From Reticulitermes lucifugus (lineage: Eukaryota > Arthropoda > Insecta > Blattodea > Rhinotermitidae): a DNA stretch of 64,000 bases. Position 1 is the first letter of the stretch; the number at the start of each line of letters is the position of its first letter. This document shows, one piece after another, positions 1 to 13,600 of the stretch. Location of the stretch: positions 40,015-104,014 of the forward strand of contig JAKCWW010000233.1 of NCBI GenBank assembly GCA_026260175.1, read 5' to 3'. The translations under genes and the position numbers were made by a program. The notes under the pieces are model-generated. The model was not told the DNA's origin and searched no databases. It saw only the letters and a list, made by a program, of their open reading frames with translations.

Positions 1-55
1 TGAAAGTCGAACCGTCTCCTGGAACGGATTGTGTTCGAAGTTCGAGGTTCCACTG
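1..55. mobile_element. Right end of a Tigger-like (pogo) MITE cut by the window edge
   Basis: It ends TTCGAGGTTCCACTG followed by TA, the usual terminal sequence and target dinucleotide of Tigger-type elements. The left part is outside the window. Confidence 0.5.
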
Positions 56-837
56 TATTCTTATTGTTCTATCGCCTTTAGTAGCTTAGTATCATACAAA
101 TGTTACCGTCTTCATGGAATGTTTCAAGCTATTGAGTTCAGGTATTATTGACGAAGTCTGTTTTTAACAATTCCTCGCTCAAATTTCAACAGGATTTATG
201 CTAGTAAATGTAATTATATTGCCCATAAGCCTTCATTACTTGTAACTTTGATGATTAATATTGATGATAAGAAAGTACTGTTCTTGTTAACGCGAACAGA
301 GAACAAAGACTATGCTGGCGGTCAGGCAGTTAATATAGAAGCAATACAACAGATCACGTTATGACCAGAGTCAGATAGCTGTGGGCCCTCAATACGTTCT
401 CCGTGAACCAAATGACGGTCCAGAGGTTATTACACCAAGCCAGGTTCGTGAGAATATTGCTGGGGAGCCATGAAATTAAAATCATCTCCCCTTTCCTCAT
501 CTATCTTAATCGTCTACGCGGCATCAGATAGCCAGCCGCCACTAAAATTGCCCTCTTGTGTTCTGTGTTGGAATCCTGATCGTCTGATTGAGTATTCATA
601 ATTGTTCCAGGAATTATCATCCTGCTGAAGAGCTGCATTGTTTCATAAATTTGTTGGCTCCTTCTGACGTCTATAACAAGGCTGTATTTACACAGTGTAC
701 AAATTAACTGGCGCGTCAAACAGAAGGAATTATAAAAGGCAGCCTTAAGTATTTTTCTTGAGAAGCTAAAATACTTTTAAGTATTTAAATATTTGCCTTT
801 AAGTATGTATTCAATGAGGAATACTACTTGAATTTAT

Positions 838-1076
838 TTAACCCTTTACATACTACGATTAACCTAAATTATACACAAATATTCAGCTCGTACCGCGCTG
901 TAAACACACTCCGTCTCGGTTATAAAAACCAATCAGTTTAATGCTGTACAGTGAAATAATCGCTGTTTGTTCTGAGATTCATTCAAAACATAACTACACT
1001 GTGTGGGCAGAACTTAGAATTCATTAATGCCAAAGCTGGTGGTACACACATTAACCACTACGCTTTAAAGGGTTAA
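838..1076. mobile_element. TTAA-flanked MITE, piggyBac type
   Basis: A 239 bp unit bounded by TTAA on both sides, with inverted ends TTAACCCTTTAcatactacg and TTAACCCTTTAAAGCGTAGTG. TTAA target sites and CCC-starting ends are the mark of piggyBac-type elements. A probable 3' end fragment of the same family lies at 7674-7714. Confidence 0.55.
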
Positions 1077-1630
1077 AACTATACTTTCTACATAAATACC
1101 TTTGTTTCATACACGTAGACCTATTTAACTCACGACGAAAGAAACTTCAAGAAATTATTGTCGAGAAAAGTAGACCGGAAAACTTCGCTAGTGTTCTAAA
1201 TGTTTATATTTCAATGTAGGCCTACAAGTCAGGAAAAACTCTCACATATAGCTTAATAATTTTTAATTATCTCTAAAACTACAAAACTTAGTGACAAAGT
1301 GTACTGACCATAAAATTTGTTTCATATCTCACTAGAAAGCTTGTTCGTAACATTTTTCGCATTGATAAATATTTAGCGTTTTACACTCAAGATGTGCGCA
1401 GAAACGCAAGTGAATGTTCACGTAACGTTAGTTTTTTTTTTAATTTTAAACAAAATTGGAAAACGTTGATAACATTTCAGAAAATTTCCCGGCATCACAT
1501 TTCTTTAACATATGTTCAGCTATTCTCAAGTTCTTATATGCGGAAAATGATAACACAGGAACATTTTTGTAACTTTTGCGAATTTCGTTGCGACAGCGCC
1601 ACGAGTTTCTGTGTAATATAAAACGTATTA

Positions 1631-1933
1631 GGTAAAGGCAAAGGTAAATTTGTCCTTGTGCGCGACATTAAGCTATGATGGGGTATGGAGATATAGCTCC
1701 ACTCATTCGTAACCTCACAGCTACATGGTGGTTAGCGGTCACCTTCACGTCCAGGCGGCTTTTCTTACCAGGGACATAAGCCACCGAAGCCCATTCAGTA
1801 GGAGGCTGGGTGGACCCCACAGCCGGTCTGGACGCCTTGGAGAAGAGAGAAGTCTTTCGCCCTTGGCGGAAAACCACGAGTCCTTGGTTGTTCAGCTCGC
1901 AGTCACTACACCGACTACGCTATTCGGGCTCCC
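1631..1933 (-). mobile_element. SINE family A, full-length, minus orientation
   Basis: tRNA-derived SINE. The head, on the minus strand, starts GGGAGCCCGAATAGCGTAG (A box), and the 3' tail near 1631-1660 reads like ...GGACAAATTTACCTTTGCC. Imperfect flanking repeats (AAAACGTATTA / AAAACATTTTA) may be target duplications. Other copies: 23555, 41442, 42884, 44911, 47218, 61139 and fragments at 22790 and 56085. Confidence 0.65.
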
Positions 1934-2749
1934 AAAACATTTTAGTTCGAATTAAAATGCACAACGTTATTTCGAAACATATTAGGCGCTTTCACATCCT
2001 TTGTAAACGCCTATTAAATTAGCCCTGACTGTAAGTCTATCCTTCCATACTTTTTTACGGATGTCACGACCCGAGAACCAATGAACGTGTATTTTCACGA
2101 AGTTCTATGTTGGAGAATTCCATGAAAATTTTTCCAAGCCGTTTCAATTTTCAGTTTCATTGGACAAGTTTTACGACTTCATTCATTACACGAAGATCTT
2201 CATGCGTTTCTGAGCACATCTCGAGTATATCTCGCGAAATATGTAAAGAAGCAAACCCTTTCTGATAAAAAAAAAGCACAGAAGAAAGCAAAACACTTTT
2301 GTGTCCAGCGTTCTTTTTTTAGGTACATTTTCAGCAATAATTAATTAAGCATAGGTTGTGCTATGCTTACATTTCGTGCATTTCCGAAAAGTAAGCCTAA
2401 CTTATTGAACATTCAAATCTGGGATGTTACGCAGTGTCTACTGGTAAAGTTACCGATATTTAGGAGGAGCGTATTAACTCCATCGTCAAGGTCAAACAGT
2501 CCAGGTGGACAACGTTGAGAAAGCCAGACAGCATATTGCATTCACCTAATTACAGATATAAATATCACAAGTAATATCATGTCAACTTCATATCTTTCAT
2601 TTTATTCCCTAATTTAAGAGCTGCCTTGTCTCTGTAAGCTTATATTTAAACTCAGTATTTTACGTCAACAGATGCTAAATTATTAGTGTCTTCGTAATGA
2701 CACTGTATCAAACCATTTACCTCACTAGCTCAGACGCATGATATTAAAC

Positions 2750-2935
2750 GGCAGCACGAGAGAAGTCACCTTCTCTCCTGACCGGTTTCCGTGATTTTCC
2801 TCAATCCCTGAGGGTAAATTCCAGAAGAGTACCACCGCGATTACGTCACGCCCGTTCTCTTTCAGATCCTTCCCAATTAATCGATCACTTTATCATACGG
2901 GCGTAGCTGCGGGATTGGGGGGGGGGGCGAGTGGT
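2750..2935 (+). repeat. Interspersed repeat with GGTTTCCGTGATTTTCCTC core
   Basis: The segment with GGTTTCC...CTGAGGGTAAATTCC resembles a short interspersed repeat common in insect genomes (from memory). It abuts a run of G at about 2918-2927 and a GC-rich tail to about 2960. Boundaries are uncertain. Confidence 0.3.
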
Positions 2936-5559
2936 GCGGCCGCCCCGGGCAGCGGAGTCCAAGAAGAGGCAAAATATATAGTTTAAATGAAGTCAATTGA
3001 TTTTCTGTGCTTAACAAATTTTTAATTATTGAGCCAACTCGAAGGAAAATCAATAAATGTGATTTGTTAAAGTTCGTAATTTCTGTTAGGGGCGGTCATC
3101 ATGATTTCTCGCCCCGGACGCAAAAAAAAACTACCCAAATCACTGCCCTCTCATTTGGCGCTATACACTCTCCGATATTGCGAACATACAACAAACTGAA
3201 CCGATGACCGGCACAGCGGTGTCAGTAGTCTTTCCATAAAAACGAAATAAAAGTGCTTAGACGATATCAAAACACGGATCTATGAGCAGGCAAAATGATG
3301 TACGTTATATTTGGTAATTTACCGCCATGAGCACAGCACATATCAAGGCAGGTGAATGATCCCACTTCATTGACAAACTAGGGCAAGCTCCCCATATGAA
3401 GACAACATGACTCACGCCATTTTGCCTTTCACGGGTTCAGTTATATTCATAAATATGTACAGCCTACACGGCAAAGTTACAAGAACGCTTCTTCCACTCA
3501 TACATTCGTACAGTCTCAGCATGCTTTACGAACGTAATCAACACAACCCTTTGAAACAATAGCAGTGGTTTAAATTCTGTAGGAATATAACGTTAGTTGT
3601 ACAAATGATAAGATGTAGGTGCCTTATTATTACATACCGTAAACCCACGTGTGCGGCTACTTACCAGACATGATGTTGCACTGTAGACATAGCTGACTTC
3701 CTTTGATGTATGGTTTCTTTACTGGTTGGAAATGTTCAACACGTTCATTGTTACATTGTAATTAGCTATGTACATAACTTACTGTAATTCTGCACTTCAA
3801 AAGACGCAACACTTTTGTACGCAATAAAATCTACATTGCCATTACGTCACTTTTGTTTCAATTTCACCATCTATTAACACAAGCACTGACTGACAACACC
3901 AGCTAACCTGCTCGATGCAGCCATGCAGTCTGAATATCTGGTAGAAATGATCTACAAGATCGATTTTGTTTCGATTCTTTCACTACGGGCGAGTTCTTTT
4001 AATGGAATTCTGATATCCTTGCTGTATTTTGTAACTATAACCCCAACGAGAACTGAATTTAATCCCTGTAAGACTTAGGTCATTTATTGCTATCGGGAGG
4101 CGAATCAGTTGAGTCACTTTCCCCAGCGAATCACTTCACTCCTGATGAGTAGCAATGTTTACGTTTTTACTGATGATAAAATGTTGCACGAAAGAGAACC
4201 AAATGGACACAAGTTACCAAGAGTTCGGACAACGAACGAGTATGACAGATGACGTGCACGGTCAGGTAGGGGCTTACTAAGTAAAGCGAAGGTAAACAAG
4301 TGACTATCATACAACGTTACCCCTTTCAGGTTTGGGGTATTTAGGGAGCAAAAAGTGTGCTTGAGAATGTTGATAAAAGATATAAAGTACTAGGCGTAGT
4401 TCATACAAAGCATATGTTTAGTTAGTCTAGCAGGCTGCTTAAAAATGCTTGCGTCCTGGCCAGATAACAGTGCACACCAGTGGTGTACAAAGAACGGCTA
4501 GTGAAGAAAATCAGTACACCTCAACAACGCCATTCTCATACACATTACGTACCATGTATTGTATCAGCAAGAAAACCGGGACATTTGCATAAGGCAAGTT
4601 CTGTAATCCTAGTACATGTATTTACCGATGTAATATGCCAATCCTATCCACGTAAAAATAACTCCCCATCCATAGTTACTGCTGACACTAAAACATACCC
4701 ACGTAATAGTCAAGCAGGCCCAGCAGAACTATGTGGTTTATTTTATGGCACTGTAAGTTTCTCAAACTGACCCTATATAGTGATGAATGGTGGGCGTATG
4801 GATGAAATGCAAAGAATTTGGAAGAAGTCATGGCCTAATGGAATTAATATCCAGACATTTGTCTAGAGAAACTGTGAAAAACCATAGAAATCCTTAGGCA
4901 ATGTACTGGTGTAGATTCTTTAGTTTTCAGTCTGAAAACAGCGAGTAACACATGAATGGAGCCCAAAAGGTGAAATGATTCATAGTGGCCATAACATTCC
5001 TGTAGCTAATGTATAAAATATTGTTTATAAATCAATTACAAACATAGTAACTGTGACTCTTTGAGGTTATATGTGACACATGCAACACAATCTACATGTA
5101 GGTAAAAATATGATTCCAAAATGACCATCCCCTCCATCATCTGAACACTAGTCACTTTGAGGTGCAAAGAATTTTGCAGTGCCATTAATATCCATTCCCT
5201 CCCAAAAAAAACATGTGCGGCAATAACGCCCGTCTACGTGTCTGATTCTGAGTGGGTAATACCACATGATGAAGTTTTGCCTCTGGGGTCTCCTTTGTCC
5301 TTGTACTAAATCAGTGTGCCCATTACAAACATCTCGTTATTGTAAATATAATATGAATATTCTAGACACTATGATCCTTAAAACATTTGACAAATTTGGG
5401 GCCAAAAAAGATACATGGAAACCAGACTATCTTTTATTCATTAACTTCAGGCAGCAGACTCTTTCTTGATGAGCTAACAACTGTTCACCAACTCAGATGT
5501 CCAATTTATGTCATATGAGGTTTTGATCGTGGTACAACACACTGATTAAAAGTGTTATT

Positions 5560-5735
5560 TTGTGCTTTGTCCATTGTCACAGTTTATAAAAACCATTATG
5601 TTTCACAGGTTGGTTCTAATCCTTTCTTCAGGTGTGCAGAATGAGACAGAAACCTAACACCCAAATGTGGAAGTAACAACCATCTGCTGAAATGATGTGG
5701 TTTTAACACTAATAACTGTGATGATGGTCAGAGTC
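5560..5735. repeat. Short foldback repeat, copy 1
   Basis: CAGTTTATAAAAACCATTATG on the left is complementary to GGTTTTAACACTAATAACTG on the right with mismatches. A related unit lies at 9440-9600. Family unknown. Confidence 0.35.
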
Positions 5736-6191
5736 CAAATTAACATGCTTAATCAGCTATTATGACCATGCTCAAGTAAGCAGATATATCTGTAAAAAAA
5801 AGGTAATGTAATATTTGCTCTTATTTTACTATATTATTGTGTGATACAATCAAGTACTGAATGGAAAGTTTACATATCATGTTATTTGGCATGGGGAGAA
5901 ATTAAAGATGTGAAGAAGCACAACTGAAGGGAATGAAAGAGACTTGTACATGCCAGTTCTGAGCCCTCTCCCGTGCTTAGGGATATACGGTAAAGTAATT
6001 ACGTGGGTCATCCTGCTTTCTGCATAATACTAGTACAGAGAAGGATGATGCACTTGTGAAAGAAGAGAGAAAACTGCAATCTTATAAACTGACCTGGTTA
6101 TTAATAATACAAACCCATAAATCAAAAACACACACTCATAAACCTGCAAAGCAGATATAACAAAACAAAAATTCAATCTGAGCGAGCTTTC

Positions 6192-6415
6192 AGGCTTCCA
6201 CCACAGTGCAGCAGAGGCCTTTATCTGCTGGGACGTTATGCAGTATAGGTTGGTAGTTGGTTACCGACATTTCGGGCTAACACATAAGTCCCATCTTCAG
6301 GGGTCAAGCAGTTCAAAATTTCTTGGACTACTTGATCGATATGTTGTCTTGAAATGTCCGTAACAAACTACCAACCTATGCCATGTAACATCCCAGAAGA
6401 CCAAAGGCCTCAAGA
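6192..6415. mobile_element. Foldback element with hammerhead-like centre (decayed)
   Basis: About 60 bp inverted arms: 6212-6270 (gaggcctttatctgctggga...) and 6352-6412 (...catcccagaagaccaaaggcctc). Between them the minus strand has CCCCTGAAGATGGG...CCCGAAATGTC, with CUGANGA, a GGG/CCC stem and GAAA in hammerhead order. It starts with the TTTCAGGCTTCC motif also found at 24474 and 53757. Confidence 0.5.
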
Positions 6416-6920
6416 AATCAATCAGTTTGTATCACACAACTGACGTAAACCGTCTTGTTCCATGCAAAATCATATTTATTTAAGAGTATTTCTTTATGAT
6501 GGGATTAAGACAGTTAGTAATCATCCTTGGTTCTCAGTGACCACCACTATGCCACCTTGATGGTAGCACAGCAGGGCTGTTTCTCACAATTCCACTTCAT
6601 CGTTCCAGCCATATCACATGGCTGTTACTGCAAAAGGGGCGGTTTCTCACAATACAGTGTCCAGATAGGGCTTCTCCTCCTCCTCCTCTTACTTCAGTTC
6701 CAGGTAACCCTGCCCATATAATCTCGCCACAACCTCAATCTAACCACTTTGGCCCAGAAAGAGAGGCAATATGTTCCTCCAAAATGCTAGTATCTATCTC
6801 CTGTCACACTTCACAATAACATACATTTTATTTCATGTGACCAATTATATTCCTTTGTTTCTTGTAAACTTGGATTTATGGAATGTGAATAAATGATGAT
6901 GATGATACCCTGAATGCAAA

Positions 6921-7068
6921 GTACTGTATTTACAGGTTATAAGATGCATCCAGTTTAGAAGAAACGTTTCAGGGAAAACGTACTGTATGTGCAGACTATA
7001 CGACACACATCAATTTTAGGCCACATTTCTTCAAGAACATGTGTGTCAAATTCCAGAAAATACAGTAC
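6921..7068. mobile_element. Small MITE with TACTGTATTT inverted ends, copy 1
   Basis: Left end GTACTGTATTTACAGG and right end, inverted, GTACTGTATTTTCTGG. A similar unit is at 16984-17155. Superfamily not determined. Confidence 0.45.
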
Positions 7069-8101
7069 ATAAGAAATTGAAAGTATTTCAGCTGTTTACA
7101 TTAGCCACCTGCATTCTGCTAACAAAACTACCAAAATGTTAATCTACTTGCAAGTTTCCTTCAGTATGTGTGTTACTTTTCCTAATGTGTAATCTACTGC
7201 AAGTCTTTTGTATATACTGCATTAATAATTACGTCAAACAAGCAACATGGGTTTTGAGAAAACTGCCATCTAATCTCATGACACACTGTCAGTACACAAA
7301 GAGAAGATTCAGAAGTAACAAAATAATGAACTTCCCTTTACACTATTTCAGTTGACATCATAACTTACTCATGTACTGTTCTCACATTTTCCTCCAACCT
7401 GTTGTCCAAAGAGTGTGAGTGTGTAAACATATGCATGCATGCACGCACGCAGAACACTGAAGCCACACTTAATAAAAATGGTAACTCACATAGTTAAAAG
7501 AATAATAGCCCACTGACTCTTTGAAACCTGTAATTCACCAAAATATTATTTATTTAAACATTTTGTTCCTACCCATAAAAAAACACTGTATCTCCAAAAA
7601 TTAAATGTTAATGCTGCTTACTATGCAAATTGTATGAAATTCAAAGATAAACTCTGCAGGCAACATGTTAAAACAGGTGGCATATGTCATAACCACTGTG
7701 CATTGAAGGATTAATCCCATAACAGATGTTACATACTCTCTGAACGGATAAAACATTAAGGCCTGTTAAATTTTATTAGAGAATACTGATAGCATACTGG
7801 CAGTGTATCGGTAATGTAAACAGTCACAGACATGGCCTCACAATAATGTGACCATAAAATGACATACAGCAGGAACAAAATATACTTCATGCACAGAACA
7901 ATCATTTCTCTTCGTTGCAGTTCCCATGCAATTTATAGCCAAGTCAAGGTCATTGTTTGATGGTGTTCTATTGCGTACTGAAGGTTCTTCAGTTTAAATG
8001 GTGCAGTATAAATTACGTCTTCTTGTGCAAGTCTTATTCTTCACCAAATAATATTGTACATTCACAGAGCCTCATAGTGTATCCATTAATGTCCTTTATA
8101 C

Positions 8102-8606
8102 CAATGGTTCTCAACCTTTCTGGATTTTAAACCCGAAAACCAACAATGGGTTTTCAAAAAAGCAGCAACTTTTCTTACATTGCACAGTACATATAAATTT
8201 TAAGTATCTATTTATTGCTAGCATAGCTGAACATGTTCATTGACAATATAAAAATTAATCCTCTTTATCTGGTGTAAAAACTGAGCATGTATCATCAGCC
8301 ACATTAACAGTTATCAATTAAAAATTATATATGCACACATACGAAATAATGTCAGAAATTTTACATTGGTATAATTGAAGGAAGAGTAATCACAGCTGGT
8401 TTACATGGTGAAACTTGGTGCAAAAAAGAAAAATAGTAATGCTCCAGACAAACTATTCAATTCCAAGATGAAAATTAAAAATTAAGGACTTAAACAGCTG
8501 TAAAATAGTTTTTCTAGGTGATAAAATGTAGGTAATATACAATGAGAATTTGTCGACTGGCACAGTTAAGCTGAGGACTGCTCCCTGGACTGGTTGAGAA
8601 ACACTG
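8102..8606. mobile_element. hAT-type non-autonomous element
   Basis: Left end CAATGGTTCTCAACC; right end, inverted, CAGTGTTTCTCAACC. These fit the hAT/Charlie-type terminus CAGNGGTTCTCAACC. No transposase is visible in the 505 bp, and no clean 8 bp duplication. Confidence 0.45.
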
Positions 8607-9439
8607 AGAAATGGCACTAAGTTCTACACACTTTTTGTATATATTACTGCATTTTGGAAAATGACATGTATTTATATGAAATTATGAATAACAGATTTAA
8701 AAATGTTTTAATATGCAACAACTAGTCACATATTTTAATATGTTTCATTTTATATGAATAGTGTTGGGTTATTAAAAACAACTTAGCTTTCTAATTCTTT
8801 TATAAATTCAGTCTAGGTACAGTACAATACAGAAAACTTGGTCTCATATCATCACATACTATTCTGTTGGTGTAAAATACCAGTTAATGCATTACTGGTT
8901 TTAAATAACAGTAACATCCAAATAGATGTTATGGGTTTTGAGTTGCTGGCAGATTGTAACACATCAAACAGGGCTACTATTTTCATGAAGAAAAGGTAAT
9001 TTCCAGCTCAGAATCTTGGTAAAATTCCCTTTTTGACACTACAATCTGAAAGTCATCTTCAGTGGGCAGTGTGAATAATTTGCTAAACAAGATAATTTAA
9101 TCAGTCTCAGTACTGATATTTCAGAACTGACACAATGTTGATTCTGTGAATATATCTTCACAGTCATTATTCCACCATTCAGTTTTAGTTTCAAACTTAA
9201 AACATACTGTAAGAACTTGCCTTTTATCACAAATTTAAGTACACAACATTGAAGAACAATAAGTTTTGTGATCTCACTCAACAATTAAGAAACTTGCATT
9301 CTGAAAATTTTATTTTACAGTAACAAGTGAGAGGCATCAATGATATTATAAATCAAGTTTTAAGTGTTATGTATTTGTAAATTGCATATCTATATACTTA
9401 TAAAGATGATATGATAGTAACTGTTAAGGCTATCACTTT

Positions 9440-9600
9440 TGACTTTGTTTACTGTCCCAGTTTATTAAAACCACTATAATTGAAAGTAGCTCTACCTACG
9501 GACTCATAGGTTTCTTTCATATTCTGCCCACCAGAATACGAATGCAGAACTATGTCCAAAATGTAATGGTTTTAATACACTTGGTCAATGGAGAAAGATG
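9440..9600. repeat. Short foldback repeat, copy 2
   Basis: CAGTTTATTAAAACCACTAT and AATGGTTTTAATACACTTGG form inverted arms around a centre resembling the unit at 5560. Family unknown. Confidence 0.35.
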
Positions 9601-10481
9601 AAAACAACAGTCTCACACCATCATTACAAAATTCTGAACTTTAAGGTAATTGTTGTTTCATAAAAATTCTGATGGCTGCAGATATTTACACATTCCCCCC
9701 CTTAAAAGCAGCAAAATAAATTAATTACAAACCATCCCTGAACATACTAAGATGAACACAAGAATGCATGTTATATCATCTGCTGAAAACACTAGTATAA
9801 AGGTGCTGCAACATTAAGAGAAAGGAAAAAGGAGACATGTTATATAGACTATGCTACATTACTGAAAGCAGGTGGTTTCATATAAGACATGTCAGGTTCT
9901 ACACTATATAGCATTCTATTAAAGCCTTTGTCTGTGGAAATACTGAAATGTATAATTTATAAATTAGTGTTCATGATTATGCAGGCTACAAGGACAATTT
10001 TAATCACATAACAAAATTTGAAACATGGTTAACAATCTAGTTTTAACATTTCGAGTTTAAAACATATGTTTCAACTTTCAAGTTGATTAACATAATAATA
10101 TACACCATGATCTTTAATTCCCAACTTTCCATTTTTGATCAATCTTACTCCAATTTACACTTCCCAAATGAATTTGTCCCCCATCACAAAACCATTGACA
10201 CATTGCAACAATATACAGTCAGTAGCAGCCAACATCAGTAAAGAATACTGTAAACTGTGACTGTTGAACTAAGAGGGAAGGGTAAGGTTCGCAAAATAAA
10301 TAAGTTTAAACGCTGCTCTACAATACTACCACCAAGTCCTCTGTAGATTCTCTACATAGCACACTGTGGAAACAAACCCTTTCCGTCAAATTGTCTGGTG
10401 CTACGTGATGCTCCCGTAATGTAGTAATAACACACTTCTTACGACTTCTCTGTGACAAAACCAATATCAACTGGTAGTGAT

Positions 10482-10616
10482 CTATATACCCAGCAGTATC
10501 GTCCTTGAATCTTCTACTGCTGATTTGATTTTACGCAGGAAAAGAACAGCTTCACGGCCATCAACAAGACGATGATCATATGTTAATGCTACATACATCA
10601 TAGGCCTGATGACAAC
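10482..10616 (-). CDS. DLST: DLST exon 11 (active-site exon and stop)
   Basis: Encodes [20 protein letters not shown] and then [20 protein letters not shown], ending LLGI and TAG. It carries the DHRxxDG active-site motif of E2 acyltransferases. Confidence 0.97.
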   Translation of the reverse strand, partial: VVIRPMMYVALTYDHRLVDGREAVLFLRKIKSAVEDSRTILLGI

Positions 10617-13600
10617 CTAAAAGAAACACAAATGCACATCAAATTGGAATAATTCCACAGATTATAGGAACAGCAGACCACATGCTGTTAGACATTATTC
10701 TGTGTAACAAACTCTTGAATGGGGCCACAGTTAAGGATATTTTCATAAAAAAATAACAAGTCACTGCATGATTATAATTTATGTCTAAATTATTCAATTT
10801 CATTATATTTATTTTAATTTATTCCCCTTCTCCCAAACTTTCCCATTCAGACATTACTTATGTTCTTCCCATCTGCCTATATGTCAGTTGTCTAAAAACA
10901 CATTTTGTCAAGAACTGATTTAAAAAATCTTACTAAAATTTCTGAATAAAATTGATGTATTTAAAAATTCCTTTGCATTTTTGATAAATCATAATGAATA
11001 TTTTATGGCTTGTACATTAAACTTATACCCTCTAGTCACTTTGCAAAAAATATTATTAAGAGATGATGATTTTTTATTTTACTGTAGGTCTGAAATGCAA
11101 TAGTTCAGAAGCAAGATACAAAACACACACATAGTGTAATTATTACTGTGTATTTGCTCCTATACAAACCTGGTGCACCACAATTTCTGTGTTCCCCACA
11201 TCTTACCAACAGTGCTCCAATAAAGCATGACAGGAATTCTGCATGTGCACAGAAATGCATGAAGGTGTTTATGTAAAACAGTGACCTGTACACTTACAAT
11301 ATTTATGATACTTTAGAAAAATTTAACTTACAACTTCACAAAATAATTTACAGAATAATACATATTGTACCAAAATTCAGATCATATGTTCCAAATGCAA
11401 TGAAAAACATGCAGAATACATTTCATTCAATTGTGCCAAATAGATAATAGAGAAACACTGATGATACTGATATATGTTTCAAGAAATTAATTTCCCAAAA
11501 TAGGCATTCAAAGTCTGTGATGTAATTCTTTTTGCTGAGCAGGACATTTAAAAATATATTCTGTACACCTGATACACTTTGCATAATGGTAATACAGTAG
11601 CACTAATTCAAACCCACAGTAAAATCTGTGTGTGGACTTCTCTGCTCACAGACTGGAACCTTCAGAAGAATACCAGCTCTCATTATCACAGTATCACTAG
11701 ATATAACAAAATGTGTCCTCTCCACTGCAGAAATGGATTCCTGTGCCCTAGCTAAGTGGGCAGAGGTCAGAAAGGTGAACAATGACCATATGTGGGGGAC
11801 ACCAGAAAAACAACATAATAAGAAAACCATAACAACACTTACCTGTCCTTTTATGGCCACAGGCCTGTCAAAAATTGCATGCATGCCTAGAATAGCTGAC
11901 TGAGGAGGATTGATGATAGGGGTTCCCATCAGGGAGCCAAACACACCACCATTACTGATGGTGAAAGTTCCTCCATCCATATCTTCAACAGCTAAAGTAC
12001 CTTTCCTTGCCTTCTCTCCCAGAGCAGCAATTGCCAATTCAATTTCAGCATAATTCATTGATTCTACATTGCGTACTACTGGCACCACAAGACCCTGCAA
12101 AATAAAACGTCTAGAATTTCATCGTTTAATCAACTGGACTTTGCTGTCTCAAGAGATTCCTCTTCAAATGTCCATTCAGTTCTCCCTGGCATGCAGTAAT
12201 TTTATTCTTTGGATAAAACGTGTGTTGATCTTCCAAATAACCTTTTCTTGCCCATGCATCAGACTGCTACTGATACCAAAAATGACATGTCTAAGTTGTT
12301 ATTCACTTATGATCAAGCAAGTTCACTGTGTGTCTTTTGCTGTCACCACAATATATTATCACTTCATACAAATCCAGCAGCTTTTATTGCAAATGTTCCT
12401 TTTTCATGATCCATTAACCTTTATCATCTGGGAATAAAAAGTTTAAATCTTCTAATAATTTTGGGTTGGGCAGCTACATTTTAATTTGGGTGTAACAGTT
12501 TATCATCCAAAACAGGAGATTTTAAACCTTACGGTTCTACGGAAATGGTGGCCACATTTTAACTTTGGAGTACTGGTGTTGGTGTTGAAAAAATGTGATG
12601 CTCAGCCACCTGGACTGCACACATGCCATCACAGTAATTTGAAGTGTTGTTAATTCCTCTGTTTAACAGGTATGGCACACTCTGTCATGAATTAATTAGT
12701 GTGGGAGTTTTGTGTAGTCAATTACACAATAATGTACTCCAACTAAACAAAGATAAACTAAATGTAAAAGAAACATAAAATTCAAATCTTCACCTTGGGA
12801 GTGGCCACAGCAACAGATATATCCACATAATCACGGTATATTATTTCATTTCCATCAATGACTGCGTTCACAACTGGCTGGTCCTGTAGTGCAAATGCAG
12901 CTGCTTTCACAAATGCAGACATGAAGCCAAACTTGATATTATATTTCTTCTGGAATGCTTCCAAGTAAGCTTTCCGGAACTCCATGATGTTGCTTAAAAA
13001 CAAAATGCATGCTTAAACAGGCCGGAACAATTCAATTCTATAGGACTTTGACAATGGTGTATTATATTCTGGAACACTATCTTTTTTTTGGGGGGGGAGG
13101 CACTGTCCATTGTCGACCTGTAATTAAAACACGTTTTGGAAGCCAGCTCTGCTTCCATTCACAGGTGCAGGAAATGAACCTAACAGGCAGACCCCTTAGG
13201 ATGCACCATTGCACAAATGATGCAGATGTAAGCTGCAAACATTTCCACAAGTACCAAGATATCACATTTTAATTAGTGATAGAAATAAGGACTTATGTCA
13301 TAAAAATGGGTTTAATATTAACAACATACCTCATGTCAATTTCATTAAACGTAGTAAGCATAGCATTTGTGTTTTGAGCTTCCTTCAGCCGCTGTGCTAT
13401 ACGCTGCCTCATTCGGTTCATCTTGACTCGCTGCTCAGATCGAGTACCGGTAATCTCTGTGGTAGGATCTGCAGGTGGCAGTTTAACCGTTGCCGCCTCA
13501 ATGGCCTGGGCATGTCGAATAGCGGCCACCGGGATGGAAGATAATGGTGCTTGGGGTGGTGGTGGTGGAGGTCTTGGTGGTGGTGGTGCAGCTGTGGATG

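Larger units (their letters stand above)
1..10481. other. Gene-poor flank: DLST downstream region and repeats
   Basis: No exon with a recognisable product was found on either strand. Individual repeats are listed separately. The DLST 3' UTR lies somewhere in roughly 9300-10481, but no canonical polyadenylation signal is evident close to the stop. A minus-strand 72-codon ORF at 501-719 ends in a basic MPRRRLR tail and has no recognised family. Confidence 0.6.
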
